From the NCBI RefSeq assembly GCF_023168165.1, contig NZ_BQYJ01000002.1:372001-436000 (forward strand): DNA of 64,000 bases, in the 5' to 3' direction. This stretch comes from Niallia sp. NCCP-28 (GTDB lineage: Bacteria; Bacillota; Bacilli; Bacillales; Cytobacillaceae). Each line of letters starts with the position of its first letter. Positions within the stretch are counted from its first letter, which is position 1. Shown here in pieces: positions 51,275 to 60,106 of the stretch. The notes beneath the pieces are model-generated. The model was not told where the DNA came from and did not search any database. It worked only from the letters and a program-made list of their open reading frames with translations. A program made the position numbers and the translations under genes.

Positions 51275-51349
51275 TTGATTAATATATTTTCCTATGTTAA
51301 TATGAATTTATGAAATCACATATAAGATTTTGTATCACATATATGATTT
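51275..51349 (+). promoter_or_regulatory. iclR promoter with two 16-bp direct repeats
   Basis: TTGATT (51275-51280), 17 bases, TAATAT (51298-51303). ATCACATATAAGATTT (51315-51330) and ATCACATATATGATTT (51334-51349), 15 of 16 identical, 19 bp apart, lie downstream of the start site and just before the SD. They are probable operators for the IclR protein that follows. Confidence 0.62.
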
Positions 51350-51361
51350 AAGGAGGCTCCG

Positions 51362-52135
51362 ATGTCAGTTAAATCTGCAGAAAGAGTATTAAGAGTATTT
51401 GAATTATTAAGCAAGCACTACAATGGTTTAACGATAAAAGAAATTAGTGAAACTTTATCATTTCCTCAAAGCAGTACATCTGGACTTATTGGAACTTTAT
51501 ATAAAGAGGGATATTTATCCATAGATTCTAACAACAAATACAAGCTGGGTCCGAAATTGATTCAAATTGGAAGCGCCGCAATGGAATCGCTGGATATTTC
51601 TGAACAAGGAAGTCCCTATTTAAAAAGTCTGATGGAGGATGTTCAAGAAACTGTATTTATGGCTGTATTATCTGAAAAAGATTTGGTGTATGTTGCAAAA
51701 ATTGATAATAATCGGTCTATACGGACAACAGCACAGCCAGGAGGCCAGAAGCCACTATATTGTACAGGGCTGGGAAAAACCTTTTTAGCCTTTATGCCAA
51801 AAGAACAACGAGATAGCATTTTATCCAATATAGAACTCCTGCCTATAACCAAACATACGATCACAGATAAAAAACAGTTGGAACAGCAATTGGATATCTT
51901 TAATAAACTTGGGTACTCCATTGATGATGAGGAAAATGAAGAAGGTCTGTTCTGTTTAGCAGCTCCTATATACGGAGCGGATAATACATTGCAAGCAGCT
52001 ATTAGTGTTGCAGGGCCAAAAGAAAGAATGATTAAGCAAAAAGACTATATTGTAGAAAAATTGACCTATACTGCAAAAAAAGTAGCTGTAAGCATTGGTT
52101 TTGATGCAGGGAAGGAATATACAATATTGCCTTAG
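51362..52135 (+). CDS. IclR-family regulator of the galactonate operon
   Basis: 257 residues: N-terminal winged helix (AERVLRVFELLSKHYNGLTIKEISETLSFPQSSTSGLIGTLYKEGYL over 5-54) and a C-terminal effector domain (about 75-250; TTAQPGGQKPLYCTGLGKTFLAF, SIDDEENEEGLFCLAAPIYG). It is probably a KDG- or galactonate-responsive repressor, as in KdgR proteins. AAGGAGGC precedes the ATG. It heads the dgo gene cluster, 101 bases before the kinase gene. Confidence 0.9.
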   Translation: MSVKSAERVLRVFELLSKHYNGLTIKEISETLSFPQSSTSGLIGTLYKEGYLSIDSNNKYKLGPKLIQIGSAAMESLDISEQGSPYLKSLMEDVQETVFMAVLSEKDLVYVAKIDNNRSIRTTAQPGGQKPLYCTGLGKTFLAFMPKEQRDSILSNIELLPITKHTITDKKQLEQQLDIFNKLGYSIDDEENEEGLFCLAAPIYGADNTLQAAISVAGPKERMIKQKDYIVEKLTYTAKKVAVSIGFDAGKEYTILP

Positions 52136-52180
52136 CAAAAGAAAGAAACAATTTAGATGCATTTTTCTATTTAAAAAACA

Positions 52181-52215
52181 GAGAAGGGATAATTCAATCA
52201 GTTTGTTCCTTCTCT
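52181..52215 (+). other. Hairpin between iclR and kdgK
   Basis: AGAGAAGG pairs with CCTTCTCT over about 18 bases; no T run follows. It may attenuate or protect the message. Confidence 0.5.
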
Positions 52216-52236
52216 ATATGAAATGAGGGATATTAA

Positions 52237-53190
52237 ATGGATGTGGTAAGCATAGGAGAAACCATGGTTTTATTTTCTCCTAATCAGAATGGCCAACTAA
52301 GATATGCAAAAGATTTTACTTCAAGAATTGCTGGAGCTGAAACCAATACATTAATTGGATTGGCAAAGCTTGGATATCAAACTGGCTGGATCAGCAAGGT
52401 AGGGGAAGACGAGCTTGGAAAAAGAATAATAAATAGTGTTCGTGGTGAAGGGGTTGACACTAGTTTTGTACAAGAATATGCAAACGCTGCCACCGGTTTG
52501 TTTTTAAAAGAACAAACCACTGCAAATAATGCTAGAGTCATTTATTACCGAAATAACTCTGCAGCTAGTCAAATGACGCCAGCTGATATTGAAGAAGATT
52601 ATCTTGCAAAAGCTAAGATTCTCTATATTACTGGCATTACTCCAGCTCTCAGTAGTTCATGCAGAGAAACTATTTTTTACGCAGTTGATTTGGCTCGAAG
52701 AAATGGATTAAAAATAGTTTTTGATCCTAATATCAGAAAAACATTGTTGGATGAGAAAAACGGAAAAGAAATGTTGAAAGAACTCATTGCAAAATCAGAT
52801 ATTGTTCTTCCTGGAATTTCTGAAGGAGAATATTTATTTGAAACAAAAGATTGCCAAGAAATAGCTCAGAAATGTAAGCGCTTAGGAGCAAAGGCTGCAA
52901 TAGTAAAATTAGGAGAGAATGGAGCCTACTATTCTACAGCTAACAAGTCTGGTTTTGCCGAACCGTTTGCTGTTGAAAAAGTAATTGATCCAATTGGAGC
53001 AGGCGACGGATTTGCTGCAGGTGTATTATCAGGAATACTTGATAATCTGTCAATCTATGAATCTGCAAGAAGGGGCTGTGCAATCGGTTCGATGGTAACT
53101 TTGGTTAACGGCGATATTGAAGGACTGCCAGATAAAAAGCTGCTGCAAGAGTATATGAGCAGCACGGTTAAAGAGGATGTAATTCGTTAA
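52237..53190 (+). CDS. kdgK: 2-keto-3-deoxygluconate/galactonate kinase, PfkB family
   Basis: 317 residues, PfkB sugar kinase: GETMVLFSPN near 7, RIAGAETNTLIGLAKLG near 31 (first PfkB signature), FDPNIRKTL near 160, and DPIGAGDGFAAGVLSG near 250 (anion hole and catalytic Asp). It phosphorylates the 2-keto-3-deoxy sugar acid made by the dehydratase. E. coli uses an unrelated DgoK, so this operon uses a KdgK-type enzyme for that step. Confidence 0.9.
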   Translation: MDVVSIGETMVLFSPNQNGQLRYAKDFTSRIAGAETNTLIGLAKLGYQTGWISKVGEDELGKRIINSVRGEGVDTSFVQEYANAATGLFLKEQTTANNARVIYYRNNSAASQMTPADIEEDYLAKAKILYITGITPALSSSCRETIFYAVDLARRNGLKIVFDPNIRKTLLDEKNGKEMLKELIAKSDIVLPGISEGEYLFETKDCQEIAQKCKRLGAKAAIVKLGENGAYYSTANKSGFAEPFAVEKVIDPIGAGDGFAAGVLSGILDNLSIYESARRGCAIGSMVTLVNGDIEGLPDKKLLQEYMSSTVKEDVIR

Positions 53191-53214
53191 GAAATTAGAA
53201 GGGAGCTAAAATTT

Positions 53215-53841
53215 ATGAATACACTGCAACAAATAATGGACAATAAAATAGTTTCAATTATCCGTGGAGCTGCTCCAGAGGATACAGTTAAGATTGCTAA
53301 TGCTTTAAAAGAGGGAGGCGTTAAATTAATTGAAATCACCTTAAACTCACCAAATGCATTAAAGTCAATAGAATTAGTTTCACAAGAGTTGGGAGAGAAA
53401 ATGGTGGTTGGTGCAGGAACTGTGCTGGATCCTGAATCGGCTCGAGCTGCGATTCTCGCCGGTGCAAAATTTATTTTATCTCCGACAGTAAATGCAGAAA
53501 CGATTAAAATGACGAAGCGATATGGTGCAGTAAGCATTCCAGGAGCATTTACTCCTACAGAAATTCTGACAGCTTTTGAAAATGGAGGGGATATTGTTAA
53601 AGTTTTTCCAGCAAGCATTGGCGCAAGTTATATAAAAGATATTCGCGGACCGTTAAATCATATACCTCTTTTGCCGACTGGCGGTGTAAATATAGAAAAT
53701 ATAGCGGAATTTAAGAAGGCTGGTGCAGTGGGATTCGGAATAGGAAGCTCATTGGTAGATACAAAGCAAGAAATAACAGAAGACTATTTAAAGGAATTAA
53801 CGAAAAAAGCACAAGCCTATGTTGCAGCTATCAAAGATTAA
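53215..53841 (+). CDS. kdgA: KDPG/KDPGal aldolase
   Basis: 208 residues of the class-I Eda/DgoA family: IVSIIRGAAPEDTVKIANAL near 12 (Arg), IEITLNSPNAL near 38 (catalytic Glu), GAGTVLDPESARAAI near 63, FILSPTVN near 84, and GDIVKVFPAS near 125 with the Schiff-base Lys, then LPTGGVN near 150. It splits 2-keto-3-deoxy-6-phosphogalactonate (or -gluconate) into pyruvate and glyceraldehyde 3-phosphate. It lies 24 bases after kdgK. Confidence 0.92.
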   Translation: MNTLQQIMDNKIVSIIRGAAPEDTVKIANALKEGGVKLIEITLNSPNALKSIELVSQELGEKMVVGAGTVLDPESARAAILAGAKFILSPTVNAETIKMTKRYGAVSIPGAFTPTEILTAFENGGDIVKVFPASIGASYIKDIRGPLNHIPLLPTGGVNIENIAEFKKAGAVGFGIGSSLVDTKQEITEDYLKELTKKAQAYVAAIKD

Positions 53842-53901
53842 ATAGTAATAGATTTTTATATTATAAAAAATAATAAATTTATATTTTAGGAGAGATGACA
53901 A

Positions 53902-55050
53902 ATGAAAATCACAAGTTATGAATTATTCCAAGTACCGCCGCGTTGGCTATTCTTAAAAATTGAAACAGATGAAGGAATTGTAGGCTGGGGAGAGCCTGTC
54001 ATTGAAGGAAGAGCTGCAACGGTAAAAGCTGCTGTAGATGAATTAATGGAATATTTAATTGGAAAAGATCCTCTTGATATTGAAGACCATTGGAATCTTA
54101 TGTACAGAGCAGGTTTTTACCGTGGCGGTCCAATTCTAATGAGTGCCATTTCAGGTATTGATCAAGCGCTTTGGGATATAAAAGGAAAGTATTTTAATGC
54201 ACCTGTACATCAACTTTTGGGAGGCAAAGCTAGAGACTCTATTAAGGTGTATTCATGGATTGGCGGAGACAGACCCTCTGATGTAGGAAATGCAGCAAAA
54301 GAAGTTGTGTCAAAAGGGTTCACTGCAGTAAAAATGAATGGAACAGAAGAACTTCAATATGTTGATTCTTATGAAAAAATTGATCAAGTATTAGAACGCA
54401 TTGCAGCTGTTAGAGAAGCTGTAGGTCCATATATTGGAATAGGAATTGATTTTCATGGACGTGTACATAAGCCAATGGCAAAAATTCTTGCAAAAGAATT
54501 AGAACAGTTTCGTCCTATGTTTATTGAAGAGCCTGTTCTGCCGGAAAATAATGAGGCATTACGCGAAATTGCGAATCATGTAGCGATTCCAATTGCAACA
54601 GGTGAAAGAATGTTTTCTAAGTGGGATTTCAAAAAACTGCTTACAGATGGATATGCTGATATCATTCAACCAGATTTATCTCATGCGGGCGGAATCACTG
54701 AATGCAAAAAAATTATTTCCATGGCTGAGGCTTTTGATGTTGCTGCTGCCCCTCATTGCCCACTAGGACCTATTGCGCTTGCTGCATGTCTGCAAGTTGA
54801 TGCCACTTGCCATAATGCATTTATTCAAGAACAAAGTTTGGGAATCCACTATAACCAAGGCAGTGATTTATTAGATTATATTGTGGACAATCAAGTATTC
54901 AAGTATGAAGAAGGTTATGTGAAGATTCCAAGCGGTGTTGGATTAGGAATAGAAATTAATGAAGATCATGTCAGAAAAATGGCTCAAATTGGTCATAATT
55001 GGAGAAATCCAGTCTGGAGACATAAGGATGGAAGCATTGCAGAATGGTAA
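53902..55050 (+). CDS. dgoD: D-galactonate dehydratase
   Basis: 382 residues, the length of E. coli DgoD, and similar throughout: [20 protein letters not shown] near 12, [20 protein letters not shown] near 68, [12 protein letters not shown] near 183 (metal Asp), FIEEPVLPE near 208, [12 protein letters not shown] near 233, [14 protein letters not shown] near 282 (His base), and the C-terminal [16 protein letters not shown]. It is an enolase-superfamily enzyme removing water from D-galactonate. This identifies the operon as the DeLey-Doudoroff galactonate route. Confidence 0.95.
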   Translation: MKITSYELFQVPPRWLFLKIETDEGIVGWGEPVIEGRAATVKAAVDELMEYLIGKDPLDIEDHWNLMYRAGFYRGGPILMSAISGIDQALWDIKGKYFNAPVHQLLGGKARDSIKVYSWIGGDRPSDVGNAAKEVVSKGFTAVKMNGTEELQYVDSYEKIDQVLERIAAVREAVGPYIGIGIDFHGRVHKPMAKILAKELEQFRPMFIEEPVLPENNEALREIANHVAIPIATGERMFSKWDFKKLLTDGYADIIQPDLSHAGGITECKKIISMAEAFDVAAAPHCPLGPIALAACLQVDATCHNAFIQEQSLGIHYNQGSDLLDYIVDNQVFKYEEGYVKIPSGVGLGIEINEDHVRKMAQIGHNWRNPVWRHKDGSIAEW

Positions 55051-55077
55051 GAAAAATAAACCTGGCAGGTGAGAGCA

Positions 55078-56406
55078 TTGAACAGTAAAATGACGAATGT
55101 ACGATACGGAGTTGTTTTTATGCTGTTTATTACTGTGATTATTAACTATATGGATCGCAGCAATATTTCCATCGCAGCTCCTTTTATAACAGATGATTTA
55201 AATTTAGACCCTGTAAAAATGGGATTAATCTTTTCTGCTTTTGGCTGGACTTATTGTGCTCTGCAAATTCCAGGAGGCTGGCTTTTGGATAAACTGGGAA
55301 ATAGAAAGACACATGCCTATGGAATTGCCGGGTTTTCTCTGGCAACTCTTCTGCAAGGGTTTGTTAGCGGTTTTTCCGGTTTTATGTTTTTAAGAATCGG
55401 GCTAGGGGCTTTTGAAGCTCCTGCTTTTCCAACGAACAGTAAAGTGGCGGCAAGCTGGTTTCCTGAAAATGAAAGAGCAAGAGCAGTGTCTATTTATACT
55501 TCTGGACAATTTGTAGGTTTAGCTTTTTTAACGCCAACGCTAGTATTATTGCAGCAGTCAGTTGGCTGGAGAGGTTTGTTCATCATTACAGGAATTATTG
55601 GTTTAGCGTGGTCCCTTTTATGGTATTTATTTTATAGAGATCCACAAGAAAGCAAGCGTGTGAATAAAGAGGAATTAAAGTATATGAAAGAGGGCGGGGC
55701 AATCTTTGAAGAAGTGGCAGCCAGCAAAGTTGCGCCAGCTCCAAGAAAAATCGGCAAAAAGGATTTTGCAGTTATTTTATCCAGCAGAAAATTATGGGGA
55801 ATCTATATTGGCCAGTTTGCAGTAAGTTCAACGTTGTGGTTTTTCTTAACTTGGTTTCCAACATATCTCGTAGAATATAGAGGTTTAGCTTTTATTAAAT
55901 CTGGTTTTCTGGCATCATTGCCATTTTTGGCAGCGTTTGTTGGGGTATTATCTTCAGGTTTTCTTTCTGATTTCTTAGTGAAAAGAGGCATTTCAGCAGA
56001 TGTATCCAGAAAAGTGCCTATTATAACAGGTTTACTTCTTTCGACATCAATTATAGGTGCTAACTTTGTAGAAAGTACGAATTTAGTAGTTTTGTTTATG
56101 TGCATAGCTTTTTTTGGCAACGGTTTCGCATCGATTACTTGGGTATTTGTCTCTTTATTAGCTCCAAAAAGATTAATAGGAATTGCTGGCGGCATGTTTA
56201 ATTTTATTGGAGGAACTGCTTCTATTATAATTCCAATTGTAATCGGTTTCTTGGCTCAGGGCGGAAGTTTTGCACCTGCTTTAACCTTTATCGCTTGCAT
56301 TGCACTAATTGGGGCACTATCTTATATTTTCTTAGTTGGGAAAATCCAGAGAGTGCCAGACATTATTAAATCAGAATTTCCCGAAAATCAGCAAATATCT
56401 AAGTAA
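55078..56406 (+). CDS. dgoT: D-galactonate:H+ symporter, MFS (ACS family)
   Basis: 442 residues with 12 membrane helices of the anion:cation symporter family: VIINYMDRSNISIAAPFI near 20, SAFGWTYCALQIPGGWLLDK near 50, FGFEAPAFPTN-like GAFEAPAFPTNSKVAASWFP near 110, and a late GGTASIIIPIVIGF. This matches DgoT/GudP-type hexonate transporters. TTG at 55078 fits AGGTGAG; GTG 55069 lies inside that SD and ATG 55090 is farther. It is last in the operon, followed by a terminator. Confidence 0.9.
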   Translation: MNSKMTNVRYGVVFMLFITVIINYMDRSNISIAAPFITDDLNLDPVKMGLIFSAFGWTYCALQIPGGWLLDKLGNRKTHAYGIAGFSLATLLQGFVSGFSGFMFLRIGLGAFEAPAFPTNSKVAASWFPENERARAVSIYTSGQFVGLAFLTPTLVLLQQSVGWRGLFIITGIIGLAWSLLWYLFYRDPQESKRVNKEELKYMKEGGAIFEEVAASKVAPAPRKIGKKDFAVILSSRKLWGIYIGQFAVSSTLWFFLTWFPTYLVEYRGLAFIKSGFLASLPFLAAFVGVLSSGFLSDFLVKRGISADVSRKVPIITGLLLSTSIIGANFVESTNLVVLFMCIAFFGNGFASITWVFVSLLAPKRLIGIAGGMFNFIGGTASIIIPIVIGFLAQGGSFAPALTFIACIALIGALSYIFLVGKIQRVPDIIKSEFPENQQISK

Positions 56407-56437
56407 TGAATCATGTTAAATCTTAAAGTTTGATAAA

Positions 56438-56475
56438 AAGATCTAAGTCCTTTATGGATTTAGATCTTCATTTTT
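56438..56475 (+). terminator. Terminator of the galactonate operon
   Basis: AAGATCTAAGTCC pairs with GGATTTAGATCTT (one mismatch) around a five-base loop, then CATTTTTTG. Confidence 0.85.
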
Positions 56476-56545
56476 TGATAGGCTGTTTTCTCAAAGCTAA
56501 AATAAAAAATGGAAGAATCAGGTGTCAACAGACTAAATACATGCA

Positions 56546-56642
56546 GACTCCTGTGGGACTGTGAGAAAGACGAGACCTGGGCAAGAGCATATGGGACAGG
56601 GAGTCTTGATGCTCGCCCACGGAAAGTGAAGGGGATTTTAGG
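56546..56642 (+). repeat. Bacillaceae-type GACTCCTG intergenic repeat with pseudoknot
   Basis: It begins GACTCCTGTGGGA and ends GCCCACGGAAAGTGAAGGGG, a pattern I recognise as a recurrent intergenic element in Bacillus-like genomes. Helix 1 is GACTCCTGT (56546-56554) with ACAGGGAGTC (56596-56605). Helix 2 is GGGC-AA-GAGCAT (56579-56590) with ATGCTC-GCCC (56609-56618). The helices interleave, giving an H-type pseudoknot. The rest of 56476-56805 shows no gene. Confidence 0.6.
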
Positions 56643-56805
56643 CTGCCTCGCCATTTATAGCAAAATAGCCTTTACTAAAATCATGTTTGAGCAATATAAA
56701 CTTTGGCTGAGTATATTATAAGGAATATAGTTTCCATCCTAATAAAACAAAGCAGATGTAGGCACAATAAATAGGCAGGTTATCAAAATTAAAGCGAGGA
56801 TTTTT

Positions 56806-57555
56806 ATGAAAAAAACTGTGATCATTATTTTATGTCTATTTACCTTTATGCTTCCACCCCAAGCATCTGCACAACGTAAAATTCCAATTTTAATTTATCA
56901 TTCCATCGATGAGTTTCATGGACATGGTTCTAAAGAATTGTATGTAACACCTGATAATTTTAAAAAACAAATGCTTTATTTGCGTGACCACAACTTTACC
57001 TTATTAACTTTTGATCGGTGGCAGGATATACATAAAGTAAACAAACCAATTTTCATTACATTTGATGATGGATACAAAAATAATTTGAATGCATTTGCAA
57101 TCTTTCAACAATTAAAAAATGAGCAATTTACACCAATGGGCACGATATTTGTTATTTCAGATTTTATTGGCCGATCAAACCGATTATCCAAAGAAGATTT
57201 AAAAAAACTGGCTGATTCGAAAATTATTTCCATTCAGTCTCATGCTGCTACACATCCCGATTTAACAAAAAGCAACCAGCTAGAATATGAATTAAAAGAG
57301 TCCAAAGAAAAAATTCAAAACATTACGGGCAAACCTGTTATAGCACTTTCTTATCCATATGGAAGTGCTGATGATAATGTTATAAATGAAGCAAAAAAGT
57401 ACTATTTATTCGGATTGACAACAACACCTGAACCTTTTTATGAAAAAGGCATAAAAGATGAGCTTTATCTTTTGCCAAGAATTTATGTGAAGTATTCGAC
57501 CACTCTGAATGAATTTGCGCAAATAGTGGAAAATGTGGCAACAAAGACGAGGTGA
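56806..57555 (+). CDS. Secreted polysaccharide deacetylase (NodB domain)
   Basis: 249 residues. The signal peptide MKKTVIIILCLFTFMLPPQ ends near ASA (residue 22). The NodB domain has IPILIYHSID near 27, FITFDDGYKNN near 84 (catalytic Asp and metal Asp), SHAATHPDLT near 145 (metal His pair) and LSYPYGSADD near 183. It would remove acetyl groups from a cell-surface polymer, for example poly-N-acetylglucosamine or peptidoglycan glycan. AAGCGAGGA precedes the ATG. Its stop codon lies inside a terminator shared with the convergent repeat-protein gene. Confidence 0.9.
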   Translation: MKKTVIIILCLFTFMLPPQASAQRKIPILIYHSIDEFHGHGSKELYVTPDNFKKQMLYLRDHNFTLLTFDRWQDIHKVNKPIFITFDDGYKNNLNAFAIFQQLKNEQFTPMGTIFVISDFIGRSNRLSKEDLKKLADSKIISIQSHAATHPDLTKSNQLEYELKESKEKIQNITGKPVIALSYPYGSADDNVINEAKKYYLFGLTTTPEPFYEKGIKDELYLLPRIYVKYSTTLNEFAQIVENVATKTR

Positions 57556-57572
57556 GCATTTACCTCGTCTTT
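57543..57572. terminator. Shared bidirectional terminator
   Basis: AAAGACGAGGT (57543-57553) pairs perfectly with ACCTCGTCTTT (57562-57572), eight-base loop, usable on both strands. Confidence 0.88.
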
Positions 57573-57585
57573 TATCATATTTTGA

Positions 57586-58014
57586 TTAAGAAGGAAACAT
57601 CTGGTGCCACTGCTGCCATGAGCCATGGGGATATTGTTGATGCCATTGCTGCCAAGGAATATATGGGTGCGGCTGCTGCCAATTATCGTGTTGATGAGGG
57701 TGTTGCGGCTGTTGCCAATTATCGTGTTGATGAGGATGTTGCGGCTGCTGCCAATTATCGTGTTGATGAGGATGTTGCGGCTGCTGCCAATTATCGTGTT
57801 GATGAGGATGTTGCGGCTGCTGCCAATTATCGTGTTGATGAGGATGTTGCGGCTGCTGCCAATTGTCGTGTTGATGAGGATGTTGCGGCTGCTGCCACTG
57901 TTGCCAATTATCATGAGGGTAGTGCTGCTGCCATTGTTGCCAAGTGCCATGAGGATGCTGCTGGTGCCATTGATTCCATGGGATATAGGGTAAATTTCCT
58001 TGACCTTGATGCAT
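57586..58014 (-). CDS. His/Gln/Trp-rich tandem-repeat protein
   Basis: 142 residues, not recognised. It has three parts: an N-terminal module (LPYIPWNQWHQQHPHGTWQQ), about six 12-residue units with core QHDNWQQPQHPH, and a C-terminal module that repeats the first (PYIPWQQWHQQYPHGSWQQW). There is no signal peptide or membrane segment, and hardly any hydrophobic residue other than Trp. ATG 58014 has AGGTGG five to six bases upstream; GTG 58023 lies within that SD. A terminator lies downstream in this orientation. A spore-coat or matrix-like, perhaps metal-binding, protein is possible. Plus-strand frames through the repeat are judged shadows. Confidence 0.62.
   Translation of the reverse strand: MHQGQGNLPYIPWNQWHQQHPHGTWQQWQQHYPHDNWQQWQQPQHPHQHDNWQQPQHPHQHDNWQQPQHPHQHDNWQQPQHPHQHDNWQQPQHPHQHDNWQQPQHPHQHDNWQQPHPYIPWQQWHQQYPHGSWQQWHQMFPS
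57678..57893 (-). repeat. Six tandem 36-bp units
   Basis: Six consecutive 36-bp units, each starting (plus strand) GCCAATTATCGTGTTGATGA. The middle four are virtually identical, the first and last differ at one to three bases, which points to recent expansion. In frame for the minus-strand protein (12 codons per unit). Confidence 0.9.
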
Positions 58015-58283
58015 ATAATCCACCTGCTTTTTTATTTTAGCTTTTTTATAACTTTGTTGATTAGAAGGTTCATTGTAAAAAAATTAGTATTCATATGCTG
58101 AATCAAAATTATATTATCAACGATAGTTATTAACATAGCCATATTTTTTTATCGGTTTAGCTTATGCAAAATCTCAGGGAAAGAGCTTATTTATATTAAT
58201 AATAGGAATTATTTTACATTTTATAAAATAAAATGATGGAAGATGCTAATCTTATTTCAGTAATAAAATTTATTGGACATAAA
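58015..58283. other. Upstream of the repeat protein; possible decayed gene fragment
   Basis: Promoters for the repeat-protein gene should lie here. On the plus strand at about 58103-58231, two hydrophobic frames, ILSTIVINIAIFF and IGLAYAKSQGKSLFILIIG, join if one T is removed from a run of seven. They have no start codon; a decayed membrane-protein piece is possible but weakly supported. Confidence 0.25.
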
Positions 58284-58341
58284 AAGGCCCCCTAAGGCAG
58301 ACAGATTTTTATTTTTTAATCTGTCTATCATAGAGGGAGCA
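58284..58341 (-). terminator. Terminator of the second YesM/YesN operon
   Basis: Inner stem AGACAGAT / ATCTGTCT with imperfect outer arms (GCTCCCTC / GGGGGCC region); CCTTTTTATG follows on the minus strand. Confidence 0.75.
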
Positions 58342-58401
58342 TATCATTATGCGAATTTCAGTTTTTTTATTTTATGAATTAAATTGATAGGAAAAAATGC
58401 C

Positions 58402-60105
58402 TTATTTCTTCGGAATAATAAGAGTAACGATGGTTCCTTCCATCCATTTGCTTTTATAAAATAAACCATATTTTTCACCATAATTTAGTTGGATACGATG
58501 ATGCACATTTTGAATCCCGTAGCCTTTAGTTTTAGTAATGAGAATAGTTTCCAATGTTTCTCGGCTAATTCCACAGCCATTATCAGCTACTGTAAAGATT
58601 AGATTATCATCTGATTGCTTTCCTGATATAGTAAGGATGCCTTTTCCAGGAGTTTCTTTATGGTCAATGCCATGGTTAATGGCATTTTCTACTAATGGCT
58701 GCAGCAGGAGATTTATCATCGTGTAATTTAAAATTTGTTCATCAATCTCAAAATGAACATCGAATGAATTGGAATGCATCATACGCTGAATTTGAATATA
58801 TGAAGTGGTATTTTCTAATTCATCTTTTACTGAAATGATATTTTTCCCTTTATTTAATGTTGTACGGTAATATGTTGAAAGCAATTGAGCCATTTTGCTA
58901 ATATCCTCTTGTTCTGTCATAATGGCCTTACTATTAATAAGAGAGAGGCTATTATAGAAAAAATGGGGATTGATTTGAGCTTGTAATGCTTTCATTTCAT
59001 ATTCTTGTTGAGCAATTTTACTGTTATACACTTCATCAATCATCGTTTGCAGTTTATGAACCATGTTTCCAAATTGTCTTATTAAATGCCCGATTTCATC
59101 GGTAGATGTATTAATGACAGTGACAGAAAAATCTCCTTTTTCAATCTGTTCCATATTTTTTGCTAGTTTTTCTAAAGGTCGGACTACTATTATAGAAAGA
59201 AAATAAATAGACAAAAATAAGAATAAAATACACAAAAAAATCACAAATATAACAGTCACTGTAATTTGGGAAGTAGATGCTGAAACAGTGCCTAATGGGC
59301 GATATAAATAGGCTGTCCACTTATAGGAAGAAAGTGCAGCTTTTTTGTATACATAATCTTGATCCAAGGATCCATTTTTATATTTTTTTAATAATTCATC
59401 TGCAGAAAGCTTATATGAGTTATTTTGTTTGGAAAAACTTTCGAAAGAATAAACAGGCTGATTATTTTCATCAAATATAATGATGCCGTATGTATCCTCA
59501 AATAAGCTTGCCATTGAATCAAAAACATGTTTATAATCTATGTCCAGATAAACAATATTCTTGTTGTAACGATCGAAAATTTGACAGACTACTTTAAGTG
59601 TCTGATCAGAATCAGAAGCGACTAATTTTGGCGATGTAGTATTTAAAACGCTAGGGTACCAGCTAGTATGTTCTATATCTGATAAAGGACGCAGAATATC
59701 ACCATGATAATATATCGTTTTATTGTTGCTATATATCGTGATTGTATTAATGTCGTTTTGCAAATTGCGTGCAGTCAAGATTAAAGGATCTAATATATCC
59801 CTATACATTAAGTACATTTCGTACGAGTTGGCATAGTCAGAAGTTACTCCTCTTTTAACATCTTCGTCCCATGCAATTTGATTGACTACATTAAAATAAG
59901 TGTTTACTTTATAATCCAAACTTAAAATGGATTGATTTAATGATTCTTCCAATACTTCATTTTCGCGAGTTATCAATAAATGCTGTATTTGATAATAACA
60001 AAAATAACCCAATGCAATGACAGGCAATAGACTTGCCAATAAACAAATAATAAGTATTTTATTTCTGAATTTTAAATTCTTAAACCAGATTTTAAATCTG
60101 CGCAT
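58402..60105 (-). CDS. YesM-type sensor histidine kinase (second)
   Basis: 567 residues: TM1 near 18-36, an extracellular sensor region, TM2 near 278-305 (FVIFLCILFLFLSIYFLSII), HAMP (RPLEKLAKNMEQIEKGDFSV near 310), His_kinase with INPHFFYNSLSLINSKA (near 375), N box LLQPLVENAINHGID and G box VADNGCGIS. It is the second gene of the pair, one base after the response regulator stop, and likely senses the sugar handled by the divergent Lpl-type importer. Confidence 0.9.
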   Translation of the reverse strand: MRRFKIWFKNLKFRNKILIICLLASLLPVIALGYFCYYQIQHLLITRENEVLEESLNQSILSLDYKVNTYFNVVNQIAWDEDVKRGVTSDYANSYEMYLMYRDILDPLILTARNLQNDINTITIYSNNKTIYYHGDILRPLSDIEHTSWYPSVLNTTSPKLVASDSDQTLKVVCQIFDRYNKNIVYLDIDYKHVFDSMASLFEDTYGIIIFDENNQPVYSFESFSKQNNSYKLSADELLKKYKNGSLDQDYVYKKAALSSYKWTAYLYRPLGTVSASTSQITVTVIFVIFLCILFLFLSIYFLSIIVVRPLEKLAKNMEQIEKGDFSVTVINTSTDEIGHLIRQFGNMVHKLQTMIDEVYNSKIAQQEYEMKALQAQINPHFFYNSLSLINSKAIMTEQEDISKMAQLLSTYYRTTLNKGKNIISVKDELENTTSYIQIQRMMHSNSFDVHFEIDEQILNYTMINLLLQPLVENAINHGIDHKETPGKGILTISGKQSDDNLIFTVADNGCGISRETLETILITKTKGYGIQNVHHRIQLNYGEKYGLFYKSKWMEGTIVTLIIPKK

Positions 60106-60106
60106 A

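Noticed and set aside
57678-57893. Regular 36-bp repeats as a possible CRISPR array
   Set aside because: The units are contiguous with no unique spacers between them and they keep a single reading frame as 12-residue protein repeats.
57552-58040. Plus-strand reading frames through the repeat (AAANYRVDEDV-type product)
   Set aside because: They start inside the terminator hairpin or without an SD, while the minus-strand frame has a well-placed SD, duplicated end modules and a downstream terminator.
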